DNA from: Berghia stephanieae
Lineage: Eukaryota > Mollusca > Gastropoda > Nudibranchia > Aeolidiidae
Assembly: GCA_034508935.3 (NCBI GenBank)
Contig: CM067450.1
Location: 5,120,505-5,184,504 of the forward strand
Direction: 5' to 3'
DNA length: 64,000 nucleotides
Shown: positions 20,875 to 32,333 of the stretch, piece after piece
Position numbering within the stretch: the first letter of the stretch is position 1
How the letters are laid out: every line of letters starts with the position of its first letter
Program-made: the position numbers and the translations under genes
The notes under the pieces: model-generated
Seen by the model: only the letters and a program-made list of their open reading frames with translations
Told to the model about the DNA's origin: nothing
Databases searched by the model: none

Positions 20875-23800
20875 AACGATTGAGACATTGAGTATGCTCA
20901 GGTGTATGGGGTGAATTTTTAATTCAGAAAAGTGAGTGGAGCAGGCACTTATGTTGGTAACAACAAGATATGAAGTGAGTAGAAAAGTGCCAGAAGACAA
21001 TAGAGAATAAAAAATTTTCGCGGCGGTGTGGGGTTTGAACCTGCGACCTTATTGGTACGACAACTCCGCCTGGCAGGTGAGAGCGTGGCTCTACCGTGTG
21101 AGCTATCCACGAACACAAAAATATTCGTTTCAAACCCAAGTCATTTCTAGATCCCTCTCTCACCCACTTCTGGGACCGCCGATTCGTTCGCCCACCACCA
21201 TCGCGAAGTATTTTGACCAGCAGTTAAGCTTAATAGCCAATATTCTCAACACAAACATATAACATAGAAACGATTGAGACATTGAGTATGCTCAGGTGTA
21301 TGGGGTGAATTTTTAATTCAGAAAAGTGAGTGGAGCAGGCACTTATGTTGGTAACAACAAGATATGAAGTGAGTAGAAAAGTGCCAGAAGACAATAGAGA
21401 ATAAAAAATTTTCGCGGCGGTGGTGGGGTTTGAACCTGCGACCTTATTGGTACGACAACTCCGCCTGGCAGGTGAGAGCGTGGCTCTACCGTGTGAGCTA
21501 TCCACGAACACAAAAATATTCGTTTCAAACCCAAGTCATTTCTAGATCCCTCTCTCACCCACTTCTGGGACCGCCGATTCGTTCGCCCACCACCATCGCG
21601 AAGTATTTTGACCAGCAGTTAAGCTTAATAGCCAATATTCTCAACACAAACATATAACATAGAAACGATTGAGACATTGAGTATGCTCAGGTGTATGGGG
21701 TGAATTTTTAATTCAGAAAAGTGAGTGGAGCAGGCACTTATGTTGGTAACAACAAGATATGAAGTGAGTAGAAAAGTGCCAGAAGACAATAGAGAATAAA
21801 AAATTTTCGCGGCGGTGGTGGGGTTTGAACCTGCGACCTTATTGGTACGACAACTCCGCCTGGCAGGTGAGAGCGTGGCTCTACCGTGTGAGCTATCCAC
21901 GAACACAAAAATATTCGTTTCAAACCCAAGTCATTTCTAGATCCCTCTCTCACCCACTTCTGGGACCGCCGATTCGTTCGCCCACCACCATCGCGAAGTA
22001 TTTTGACCAGCAGTTAAGCTTAATAGCCAATATTCTCAACACAAACATATAACATAGAAACGATTGAGACATTGAGTATGCTCAGGTGTATGGGGTGAAT
22101 TTTTAATTCAGAAAAGTGAGTGGAGCAGGCACTTATGTTGGTAACAACAAGATATGAAGTGAGTAGAAAAGTGCCAGAAGACAATAGAGAATAAAAAATT
22201 TTCGCGGCGGTGGTGGGGTTTGAACCTGCGACCTTATTGGTACGACAACTCCGCCTGGCAGGTGAGAGCGTGGCTCTACCGTGTGAGCTATCCACGAACA
22301 CAAAAATATTCGTTTCAAACCCAAGTCATTTCTAGATCCCTCTCTCACCCACTTCTGGGACCGCCGATTCGTTCGCCCACCACCATCGCGAAGTATTTTG
22401 ACCAGCAGTTAAGCTTAATAGCCAATATTCTCAACACAAACATATAACATAGAAACGATTGAGACATTGAGTATGCTCAGGTGTATGGGGTGAATTTTTA
22501 ATTCAGAAAAGTGAGTGGAGCAGGCACTTATGTTGGTAACAACAAGATATGAAGTGAGTAGAAAAGTGCCAGAAGACAATAGAGAATAAAAAATTTTCGC
22601 GGCGGTGGTGGGGTTTGAACTGCGACCTTATTGGTACGACAACTCCGCCTGGCAGGTGAGAGCGTGGCTCTACCGTGTGAGCTATCCACGAACACAAAAA
22701 TATTCGTTTCAAACCCAAGTCATTTCTAGATCCCTCTCTCACCCACTTCTGGGACCGCCGATTCGTTCGCCCACCACCATCGCGAAGTATTTTGACCAGC
22801 AGTTAAGCTTAATAGCCAATATTCTCAACACAAACATATAACATAGAAACGATTGAGACATTGAGTATGCTCAGGTGTATGGGGTGAATTTTTAATTCAG
22901 AAAAGTGAGTGGAGCAGGCACTTATGTTGGTAACAACAAGATATGAAGTGAGTAGAAAAGTGCCAGAAGACAATAGAGAATAAAAAATTTTCGCGGCGGT
23001 GGTGGGGTTTGAACCTGCGACCTTATTGGTACGACAACTCCGCCTGGCAGGTGAGAGCGTGGCTCTACCGTGTGAGCTATCCACGAACACAAAAATATTC
23101 GTTTCAAACCCAAGTCATTTCTAGATCCCTCTCTCACCCACTTCTGGGACCGCCGATTCGTTCGCCCACCACCATCGCGAAGTATTTTGACCAGCAGTTA
23201 AGCTTAATAGCCAATATTCTCAACACAAACATATAACATAGAAACGATTGAGACATTGAGTATGCTCAGGTGTATGGGGTGAATTTTTAATTCAGAAAAG
23301 TGAGTGGAGCAGGCACTTATGTTGGTAACAACAAGATATGAAGTGAGTAGAAAAGTGCCAGAAGACAATAGAGAATAAAAAATTTTCGCGGCGGTGGTGG
23401 GGTTTGAACCTGCGACCTTATTGGTACGACAACTCCGCCTGGCAGGTGAGAGCGTGGCTCTACCGTGTGAGCTATCCACGAACACAAAAATATTCGTTTC
23501 AAACCCAAGTCATTTCTAGATCCCTCTCTCACCCACTTCTGGGACCGCCGATTCGTTCGCCCACCACCATCGCGAAGTATTTTGACCAGCAGTTAAGCTT
23601 AATAGCCAATATTCTCAACACAAACATATAACATAGAAACGATTGAGACATTGAGTATGCTCAGGTGTATGGGGTGAATTTTTAATTCAGAAAAGTGAGT
23701 GGAGCAGGCACTTATGTTGGTAACAACAAGATATGAAGTGAGTAGAAAAGTGCCAGAAGACAATAGAGAATAAAAAATTTTCGCGGCGGTGGTGGGGTTT

Positions 23801-24327
23801 GAACCTGCGACCTTATTGGTACGACAACTCCGCCTGGCAGGTGAGAGCGTGGCTCTACCGTGTGAGCTATCCACGAACACAAAAATATTCGTTTCAAACC
23901 CAAGTCATTTCTAGATCCCTCTCTCACCCACTTCTGGGACCGCCGATTCGTTCGCCCACCACCATCGCGAAGTATTTTGACCAGCAGTTAAGCTTAATAG
24001 CCAATATTCTCAACACAAACATATAACATAGAAACGATTGAGACATTGAGTATGCTCAGGTGTATGGGGTGAATTTTTAATTCAGAAAAGTGAGTGGAGC
24101 AGGCACTTATGTTGGTAACAACAAGATATGAAGTGAGTAGAAAAGTGCCAGAAGACAATAGAGAATAAAAAATTTTCGCGGCGGTGGTGGGGTTTGAACC
24201 TGCGACCTTATTGGTACGACAACTCCGCCTGGCAGGTGAGAGCGTGGCTCTACCGTGTGAGCTATCCACGAACACAAAAATATTCGTTTCAAACCCAAGT
24301 CATTTCTAGATCCCTCTCTCACCCACT
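20873..24327 (-). repeat. Tandem array, left arm: ~8.75 copies of a 395-bp tRNA-like unit
   Basis: Unit starts fall at 20873, 21267, 21662, 22057, 22452, 22846, 23241, 23636 and 24031, a spacing of 394-395 bp. Copies look nearly identical, with single-base length differences around 21024 and 22620. On the minus strand each unit has an A-box-like TAGCTCACACGG and a B box GGTTCAAACCCC about 50 bp on, as in tRNA genes and tRNA SINEs. The repeated frames inside are by-products. The ninth unit stops at about 24327, where the array inverts. Confidence 0.93.
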
Positions 24328-25564
24328 CTATTGTCTTCTGGCACTTTTCTACTCACTTCATATCTTGTTGTTACCAACATAAGTGCCTGCTCCACTCACT
24401 TTTCTGAATTAAAAATTCACCCCATACACCTGAGCATACTCAATGTCTCAATCGTTTCTATGTTATATGTTTGTGTTGAGAATATTGGCTATTAAGCTTA
24501 ACTGCTGGTCAAAATACTTCGCGATGGTGGTGGGCGAACGAATCGGCGGTCCCAGAAGTGGGTGAGAGAGGGATCTAGAAATGACTTGGGTTTGAAACGA
24601 ATATTTTTGTGTTCGTGGATAGCTCACACGGTAGAGCCACGCTCTCACCTGCCAGGCGGAGTTGTCGTACCAATAAGGTCGCAGGTTCAAACCCCACCAC
24701 CGCCGCGAAAATTTTTTATTCTCTATTGTCTTCTGGCACTTTTCTACTCACTTCATATCTTGTTGTTACCAACATAAGTGCCTGCTCCACTCACTTTTCT
24801 GAATTAAAAATTCACCCCATACACCTGAGCATACTCAATGTCTCAATCGTTTCTATGTTATATGTTTGTGTTGAGAATATTGGCTATTAAGCTTAACTGC
24901 TGGTCAAAATACTTCGCGATGGTGGTGGGCGAACGAATCGGCGGTCCCAGAAGTGGGTGAGAGAGGGATCTAGAAATGACTTGGGTTTGAAACGAATATT
25001 TTTGTGTTCGTGGATAGCTCACACGGTAGAGCCACGCTCTCACCTGCCAGGCGGAGTTGTCGTACCAATAAGGTCGCAGGTTCAAACCCCACCACCGCCG
25101 CGAAAATTTTTTATTCTCTATTGTCTTCTGGCACTTTTCTACTCACTTCATATCTTGTTGTTACCAACATAAGTGCCTGCTCCACTCACTTTTCTGAATT
25201 AAAAATTCACCCCATACACCTGAGCATACTCAATGTCTCAATCGTTTCTATGTTATATGTTTGTGTTGAGAATATTGGCTATTAAGCTTAACTGCTGGTC
25301 AAAATACTTCGCGATGGTGGTGGGCGAACGAATCGGCGGTCCCAGAAGTGGGTGAGAGAGGGATCTAGAAATGACTTGGGTTTGAAACGAATATTTTTGT
25401 GTTCGTGGATAGCTCACACGGTAGAGCCACGCTCTCACCTGCCAGGCGGAGTTGTCGTACCAATAAGGTCGCAGGTTCAAACCCCACCACCGCCGCGAAA
25501 ATTTTTTATTCTCTATTGTCTTCTGGCACTTTTCTACTCACTTCATATCTTGTTGTTACCAACA
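24328..25564 (+). repeat. Tandem array, right arm: ~3.1 inverted copies of the same unit
   Basis: From the breakpoint the same unit continues on the opposite strand, with boundaries at about 24458, 24853 and 25248. The A and B boxes are now on the plus strand. The junction joins ACCCAC to CTATTGTCTTC with a 2-3 base overlap and no spacer. The array ends at 25564 with the second CAACAATTGTGGA. Confidence 0.93.
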
Positions 25565-25579
25565 ATTGTGGACTACTTT

Positions 25580-25664
25580 TTATACTATTATGAAGACTAG
25601 CATCCCGGGGGTGAGAATATTTTATACTATTATGAAGACTAGCATCCCGGGGGTGAGAATAGTC
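25580..25664 (+). repeat. Short direct duplication beside the array
   Basis: TTTTATACTATTATGAAGAC followed by TAGCATCCCGGGGGTGAGAA occurs twice in succession with a ~43-bp period. Confidence 0.85.
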
Positions 25665-25784
25665 ACTTCGTCAAAAAGAAAGCGCGTTGTGACTGCAGTG
25701 TGAATAGATGATCACTAGATAGGATTAATTGAACGAAAGGAAAAACGAATAACAAGTCGATCCTAATCCATGACGACTGATGAT

Positions 25785-26202
25785 CAGGGTTGCCAGATTA
25801 TTTTTCAACGGAAGACTCAAAAAATGCCAAAACACTCCAAAAAAAATTCCAAAGTCTGTTGACTCCACCCCCACTAAGAAAACTACTCACTTTTGATAGA
25901 CAATTTACTATCATATCCTGGTGGCTTGCGTGTTTTCTTTTCTTTGTTAGTTTTTTTTTTTTGAATGATACTAAATTTCCTGTTGGGGTAATTTTTTACC
26001 TACTGACTACTAAGTGGAGTGCGAAACCACTACACCACGGTTGGAAATAATTAAGAAAAGGTGTCATTTGAAGTATAATATACAAGAAAAGAAAATGCCA
26101 AATGAAAATGCCAAATGCCAAATGATTTTTCTAATGACAAACGGTTTTCAAAAATGCCAGATTTTTGGAATCTGGCATATAAAATGCCAAACTGGCAACC
26201 TG
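25785..26202. mobile_element. hAT-like MITE with target-site duplication
   Basis: Termini CAGGGTTGCCAGA and (complement) CAGGTTGCCAGT, flanked by TGATGAT on each side (25778-25784 and 26203-26209). CAGGGTTGCCA ends and a 7-8 bp duplication are typical of hAT elements. The interior is rich in AAATGCCAAA and has no transposase. Confidence 0.75.
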
Positions 26203-26294
26203 TGATGATGTGGATGTATCACGATCTCTGATTAGAATTTGCTGCTGACGTTGTAATGTAATGATTTTCGTACATTTAGTTATCTAGCAATATT

Positions 26295-26404
26295 CGTTGT
26301 AATCGTTATTATTGGCGTTGCTGCTGTTGTTGTTTTTCTTGCTCTTGTTTTTGTTGTTGCTATAATGTTGATAGTCTTTGATTTTACGAAATTTCTCGTC
26401 ATTG

Positions 26405-26466
<62 letters not shown>

Positions 26467-26590
26467 GTCGTCATCATCATCATCATCCCCATCATTATCA
26501 TCATCATCATCATGATCATGATCATCATCACCATCAACAACAACAACAATAACAACAACAACAACAACAATAGTAAAATTAGCAACAACA
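26295..26590. repeat. Trinucleotide-rich tract upstream of ENDOG
   Basis: GTT-rich sequence, about 19 CAT units (26406-26465), more imperfect CAT, then CAA repeats. It ends about 130 bp before the ENDOG start codon and may include promoter or 5' UTR sequence. Confidence 0.85.
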
Positions 26591-26719
26591 AAGTTGCGAA
26601 TTAATAATTTCCTATCTTTCAAAACTTTCACGAATGAAAATGGGAAATTTCCGATTTTTCACCTTGACCACGAGCCGCTTCCGGTTGAAAACAGAAACAA
26701 TAACATTGACGTTGACAAA

Positions 26720-27135
26720 ATGTTCTCCACAAAGTCAGCTGTTATAATTTCAACTTGTTCTGTCGGTGTTGGTTTTCTGATTGGTTGTAGACAACAAAAA
26801 GTCAACGATGAACTAAAGCTGAATACAAATTGTTTTGGCTATGAGAACGCTAGACACTATGTGTTCCCAACCGCATCTGCAAAAAGTTCCCTGAGCCCCA
26901 ATAGCCATAACCCTGAATTGCAGCCAAATATAAATGCCAAAAGTCCAACATTGATTGATAAAAGACAAGTTAAAAGCAATAATAAAGCTGAAACTGTTAA
27001 GTATGGAATCCCAAGTTACGAAAATGTGAGGTCATACGAAGATTTCATCTTGTCCTATGACAAAAGAAACCGGACTGCGAACTGGGTGCTTGAACATTTG
27101 ACTCCAGGAAAAGTTGACAGATCAAATGTTGATCG
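26720..27135 (+). CDS. ENDOG: Endonuclease G, exon 1 (start, targeting segment, N-terminal domain)
   Basis: The gene has five exons (26720-27135, 28294-28465, 31061-31173, 33410-33491, 35109-35324); all intron phases fit and the product is 332 residues. EndoG is a mitochondrial DNA/RNA non-specific nuclease of the beta-beta-alpha-Me fold. It degrades paternal or damaged mitochondrial DNA and can move to the nucleus in apoptosis. This exon gives residues 1-138: a hydrophobic N-terminal segment (about 7-22, AVIISTCSVGVGFLIG) fitting mitochondrial import, a poorly conserved linker, then KYGIPSYENVRSYEDFILSY and NWVLEHLTP, matching the start of the animal EndoG catalytic domain. The ATG at 26720 is chosen because the conserved hydrophobic leader follows it; an upstream in-frame ATG at 26594 lies in repeat-rich sequence. 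Confidence 0.93.
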
Positions 27136-28033
27136 GTAAGAAGAGAAGGGTGAAGCCGAGAGAATCTTTGCATCGATAAACTACCCTATATATACCAGGG
27201 TACCAAATCTAAGTCATTTTATATAGTATAATCCTGTAAGGTCGGCACTGTTCGGGAGTTGATGTCCCCGAGAGGGTGGCCATCTTTTTATTTTTATGTT
27301 TACATTGGAGATAGGCCAGATATGTTTGGTTGTGTGGAGCAATTTACTCCGTACATCACGGACTACTTTCAATTTTTTTCTTCACATTTATTGTTTGTTT
27401 ATTATTAATATTTTTTGTTTTGTTTTTGTTTTAACACAAATGCTGGTTTAAGTTTAAATCATGTTTCTTGTTTGTTTGCTTTTTTTTTTTTTTTTCAATT
27501 CACGTAATAATCAGATCCTGGCCAAAATGGGCTGTTTTGGCTAGAGAGACCAAGATTTTGGCCTCTACCTATTTATTTACCTGGTTAGATATTATAGTAA
27601 TTAGGGTCCTAAGTGCAAACATATAACTTTTACATCTAAAACTAACAGAAAATACATTGCTTTTAAAAGCTTACTATCTCACAAAATGACCAAGCCAATT
27701 AAAACAAAAACTTAGAAAAAAATGGATATGCTAGAAACTCATTTCCTCCACGCTAAAACGATTATAATTTAGAAATTTTTCTTATTGAAAGCGGCTTTTT
27801 CTCTATGTAATCAAATTTTTGGTTTCTGGCTGTTCTGTTTTTTTTATTTTATGAAATCATTTATCCTTTCTTGAAAAGTATTTAATTTTATTAGTTTAAT
27901 GCTTTGTGTTTTGTTGATTATTTTTTTTTTTTTTGTTTTTAATCAATATTATCTGCCTCCTAAGTAATTTAAATTATTATTATGAGTATTTATTTTATTA
28001 TATTTTATTATATTATTTATTTTATTATTATTA

Positions 28034-28081
<48 letters not shown>

Positions 28082-28293
28082 TTATTTTATTTTTTATTTA
28101 TTATATTTTATATTATTATTATTATTATTATTATTTATTTTATTTTATTTTATTATTTATTTTTATTATTATTATTATTATTATATTATTATTTATTATA
28201 TTATTATATTATTATTATTATATTATATTATTATTATTTATTATTATTATTTATTATTATTATTATTAATATTTTGTATTATTATTATTTCAG
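27136..28293 (+). other. ENDOG intron 1 with ATT-rich tract
   Basis: Donor GTAAGAAG, acceptor ATTATTATTTCAG. From about 27975 to 28285 it is almost all ATT/TATTT repeat running right up to the acceptor. Nothing else was recognised. Confidence 0.85.
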
Positions 28294-28465
28294 AGCCCAA
28301 ATGAAATTTATGGAGGATGAATCGTTTCATGTATTTCACCGAGCCACAAATCAAGATTTCCAAGGCAGCGGATATGACAGGGGTCATCTAGCTGCTGCTG
28401 CAAATCATCGACAGTCATTTGCAGCCATGGCTCAGACTTTTCTCCTTTCTAATGTCGCCCCACAG
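28294..28465 (+). CDS. ENDOG: Endonuclease G, exon 2 (DRGH catalytic motif)
   Basis: Residues 139-196. Contains FHVFHRATNQDFQGSG, then YDRGHLAAAANHR. In this family the His of DRGH (here about residue 170) is the general base that activates water. LLSNVAPQ follows, as in vertebrate EndoG. The exon starts in phase 2 and ends on a whole codon at donor GTAAGTAG. The active site looks intact. Confidence 0.96.
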
Positions 28466-28597
28466 GTAAGTAGAAATCTTTATTTTATTATTTTTTTTCT
28501 TTAAACTTACCTACTGGGTCAATTCAGCGAAAAAAAAAACAAAGAAACAAAACGTAAACAAAACATGAGCATTGATATAGTGCAATGTCCACTATAT

Positions 28598-28990
28598 GTT
28601 ACAGTGAATGAATGAGATAATCAGTTAGACGATGAAAAGGTTTGATCTGAGATATTGTCAAATTTAGTTAGAAGGTCAATTTTTGTCAAAAATGAGTTCT
28701 TGTCATAAATGATTAAATCAACACTTTCTGTACATCTTCGGGAAATATCAAAGCTTTATTTTACCTCTAAATATTTTTTTACAGCTAGTCAAGTTGAAAA
28801 AGTATGAAATTTGAGAAAAGTTGCTGGATACCTTTCCCATACATCTGACCATAACTTCATGAAAATACACCCGATTTACTTCAAATAAAGATTTAAATGC
28901 CCCGGGAGCATATTCTCTCAGAAAATGCAAAAAAATGCAAATCCAAAATTTTCACCTTCCGACTGATTATGTCATATACACTGACACATA
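28598..28990 (+). repeat. ~390-bp MITE-like repeat N (ENDOG intron 2)
   Basis: The termini around ACAGTGAATGAATGAGATAA and CCGACTGATTATGTCATATA are inverted relatives. An inverted copy lies at 52976-53366. The interior includes CCATACATCTGACCATAAC. Confidence 0.7.
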
Positions 28991-29262
28991 TGTGCTCAAA
29001 GCACTTTGCAATGGGATCCCCAGCCAACAGCAATACTTAATATGTAGGATGAGACATGATGCCTTAAACGCGATATTACAATACTTTTCCACAGAGACAA
29101 TGCCGTTAACGGCCAGGTACTCACTTTACATTTGAGTACAGTGAGAGAATGTGAGTAAAGAGCCTTTTCCAAGGACCCAACTATGTGCCAACAGAGTGGG
29201 ACGACTGAAAGACAGGACCTTCCGATCCTGAGGCGAGCGTCATACCATGACCTCATATGTAG
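28990..29262 (-). mobile_element. SINE S1 (ENDOG intron 2)
   Basis: Minus-strand S1 with tail complement GTGCTCAAAGCACTTTGCAA and head complement CCTTCCGATCCTGAGGCG. It abuts repeat N. Confidence 0.85.
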
Positions 29263-29518
29263 TCTCAGTAATAGGTTGGATTGAGCTAGATAAAGAAAAT
29301 TGAACTTAATGTTAAAATAATCAGATTTTATAATAATGCTTGTGATTTTTTAAAGTCTCGCCAACCTCAATGAGAGCATTTTTAAAAACTTTTTTATGAG
29401 TTCAGCATAAAATTGAATTTAAAGCATCAAGTTCACAGCGACATAATACTGTCTTGAGAGCTGGAAGCTTGAAGCTTGAAGAAATAAATAACAATAGGAA
29501 ATTGAATGGAAGCTTATG

Positions 29519-29822
29519 TGCGGGTATGTGGTCTCGTGGTATGACACTTGCTTTCAGATCGGAAGGTCCTGGGTTCGAGCCATACTCGGCGCATAGTTGA
29601 TCCTTGTAAAAGGCTCTTTACTCACTTTCTCTCACCGTACTCAAGTGTAAAATGAGTACCTGGCCCTTAATAGCGTTGTCTCTGTCTGAAAAAAATTGTG
29701 ATATCGCTTAACAGGCGTCATGTCCCGTCCTACATGTTAAGTGTTGTTGTTGGCTAGGGACCCCTTGTAAAGCGCTTTGAGCACGTTTAGTGGATATTGT
29801 GCTCTATAAATACTCTATTTAT
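29519..29822 (+). mobile_element. SINE S1 (ENDOG intron 2), opposite orientation
   Basis: Full-length plus-strand copy: GTGGTCTCGTGGTATGACAC, GGGTTCGAGCC, GTAAAGCGCTTTGAGCACG. With 28990-29262 it makes an inverted pair about 255 bp apart. Confidence 0.92.
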
Positions 29823-31060
29823 TTTTTTTAAAAGAAGACACGTAACGTGGATGTTTTGAGTTTCCCCTTTATCAATAAAACACATGTTGTGTTTAGTTGA
29901 TAAAGGGGAATTTCAAATCATCCACAACGGGTGGTTGGATGGGAGCATCACCCTTGAATCATATACCTATGATGTTCGCATGGGTGTACGATCCGATAGT
30001 GATGTCGTTTCTTCTTCTCTTTACTAGCCTATCCTGCTTCTTTGGTTTGTGATTGTATTTTTGACAGGGGATATTTTTTTTTCTGTAAATCTTCTGCCTG
30101 TTTGTTCTTGGTTATTTATAATTTAGCTTATGATATCTTTAGGTTATGATTTTGATTTACATTTGTACTATTTTTGTTAGTGTTAGATTGCTTGTTTTTT
30201 TGTTTCAGCGGTCTCTCATATAACCTCAATTGTGTTGGAAGAGACCTAAAGCAACAAACAAACAAAAAATCATCCACATTATTAAATCGAAGCCATCCAT
30301 TTAAGTTCCTATTGTTACTTATTCCTGGTTTATAATGTGGACTTAATGAAATGATCACCTGCAAAAGAGCTGTAAAAGTAATGGAACGTGACTTCCTTGG
30401 AAGCTTAATTTGCTTTGCTGTCACTGCTTTCTTGGTGTATCCAGTCTAATAATTGAGAATGGGGTTTTAAAGTGATATACGAGCATTGGTTAAAATTTCA
30501 TTCACTCATCCCATGATCTGATGATCGTCGGAGGGATACATCAGATGCAGCTCTCACCACATTCTTCTCTATTGTTGGCCTTCTCCAAGAGTTCTTACAT
30601 CTTCATTCCTGTCCATTCCTTGATATTGTCCATCCAAACTTTCCGTTGGTTAAAATACATGAATACTAAATCGCTAGAGGCTGTGGACCTAAAAAAAAAA
30701 TTGAACAAAATCAAAATTCTCCTCCGCCATCATTTTATCTCAAATGTAAATGTCGAGAACATTTCTGGATTTGACTTTAAGTATTGCTTTTCAACTGTTT
30801 TTGTTGTTTTTGTTGTTGGATGAGGAAGGATTTTGAGCCCAAAACATTACATGTTAAGTCTTTTGTTCAATTTAGAATCTGTTATATATGAATTTTTTGT
30901 CCAATACTTTTTAGGGTTAAATAGAAAGAAAAAAAAAATTAATTAAAAAAAAATAAAACTAAAAATGATTAAATAAATAAAATTTTAAAAATTAATAAAT
31001 AAAAGTGGCAGTAATTTGGCATAATGAGTTATTTATCTTATTATTTTTTTTCCTCTGAAG
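29823..31060. other. Remainder of ENDOG intron 2
   Basis: Contains a short hairpin (about 29870-29915, with CATGTTGTG and TTGATAAAGGGG), a relic with ACCTAAAGCAACAAACAAAC near 30245, and 30672-30870, which resembles 7215-7345. No exon is supported. The acceptor is CCTCTGAAG. Confidence 0.6.
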
Positions 31061-31173
31061 GTTGGAGAAGGATTTAACAGAGATGCTTGGAATAATTTGG
31101 AAAAGTACATCCGAGCTTTAGCAAGAAAGAATAAAAATGTACACGTGTGCACAGGCCCTCTCTATCTACCCAG
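31061..31173 (+). CDS. ENDOG: Endonuclease G, exon 3 (metal-site Asn region)
   Basis: Residues 197-234. Encodes NRDAWNNLEKYIRALARK and NVHVCTGPLYLPR. The Asn of the AWNNLEKY motif helps hold the catalytic magnesium in EndoG relatives, and CTGPLYLP is a family signature. Donor GTATGTTAC; the exon ends two bases into an Arg codon. Confidence 0.95.
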
Positions 31174-31244
31174 GTATGTTACTTGCAATAAATCGTTATC
31201 CCCGTTGGGTCATTGATTCGCTCTTTTTGTTTACTTTAAAATGC

Positions 31245-31470
31245 TTAACTTACTCAACCCTAAAACCGACTACATTCGTAGTTTACCCGGGTTACTTTTA
31301 CCCCCATGCCTATTTATTACATTTTTTCTGAGACAAATTATAGGCGTAGTATTTTAGTTTTTATATGTTAATGATAATTTAATTAAACTATGTACATATG
31401 TGCATGCTCATTTTTAATACATGTTTTCCAATTTGAAAAATTACAAAATCTCTGGGATTGAGTGAGTTAA
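31245..31470. mobile_element. TTAA MITE, family P2 (ENDOG intron 3), inverted
   Basis: TTAA-bounded, CTTACTCAACCCTAAAACC at the left and GGGATTGAGTGAG at the right. It starts about 70 bp after exon 3. Confidence 0.8.
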
Positions 31471-32037
31471 TGGATGAATCTGCATAAATCAAATTTAAAT
31501 TTATAGTAAAAAAACAAAATTTAAATGAATATAAAAAATTTAGACAATTTTATGATTATAGAGGGTGGGGGGGGGGGGGGGGGATGATGGAGAAAGAAAT
31601 TATATAGGCCTAAAGCCTGATGAAATCGGGGCAAGGCGCTGTAAAAATGCCATTTATTATTTATACTATATTATTTTGATATATGAAAGGTTTTTTTTTG
31701 TTCTTTTTTTTTTTTAAACCTCAGAAGTGAGAGACATCCAACGTTTGAAGTCACTTTGCCAGTTTATTTTTATCTTCTTCTTATATATACATACACACTA
31801 ACCATAGGCATAGGGAAATTGACCTTAAATTTATTGGCAAAAATAAATATATAAATATAAATAAATATATAAATAAAAAAATAAAACTAAGTAAATAAAT
31901 CAATAAAATTATTTTTTTTTAAAAAGAGGTAATCTAATTTAGGACATAATATATTTGGATAAATAAATATGAATAAAAAGTTATTAATAAAACATAAAAT
32001 AAATATTTTATTGCATTTAACAATTCATAAACAAGAG
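31471..32037. other. ENDOG intron 3, G-run and AT-rich sequence
   Basis: A G homopolymer (about 31567-31583), then AT-rich sequence with TAAATA repeats. No gene. Confidence 0.6.
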
Positions 32038-32279
32038 TTAACCCTCTCCTTACCACCCATTGGAAAATCGTCACATTCGTTACGATGTAACCAACAATTT
32101 TCTCATTCTGATTTCTCTTGTACATCACGAAATTTAAAGAAATTCTTTGATTACAGCTGTAAGTAATAAACACTGTGTTGTAGAGCTCACTTGTTACTTT
32201 TTGTTTGAGTAAGAAAAGTGCTGGGTGGGTATGAATTTTCGAGGGGAATTCTAAAAATAGATGGTAAGGAGAGAGTTAA
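32038..32279. mobile_element. TTAA MITE, family P1 (ENDOG intron 3), complete
   Basis: TTAACCCTCTCCTTACCA at the left and TGGTAAGGAGAGAGTTAA at the right form an 18-bp inverted repeat with one mismatch, bounded by TTAA. Other copies: 13663, 32334, 34836, 50276, 55583, 62644. Confidence 0.88.
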
Positions 32280-32333
32280 TATATATGTCAGCTGATATTT
32301 GTTATTCTACCAAATATACAAAGAATTGCAATC

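Noticed and set aside
20873-24327. Hammerhead ribozyme or retrozyme in the 395-bp unit
   Set aside because: I looked for the conserved CTGATGA and GAAA core in the right arrangement and did not find it.
20873-25564. CRISPR-like array or tRNA gene cluster
   Set aside because: Units are 395 bp and near identical throughout, with no short repeat plus unique spacer. The tRNA-like part cannot be folded by eye into a convincing cloverleaf with a clear anticodon, so it is called tRNA-like only.
20924-25600. Repeated 71-93 codon frames on both strands
   Set aside because: They recur only because the 395-bp unit recurs. Each overlaps the tRNA-like boxes, has no domain, and opposite-strand frames overlap each other.
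26284-26631. Asp-rich or Met-rich frames upstream of ENDOG
   Set aside because: Translation of the CAT/GTT microsatellite.
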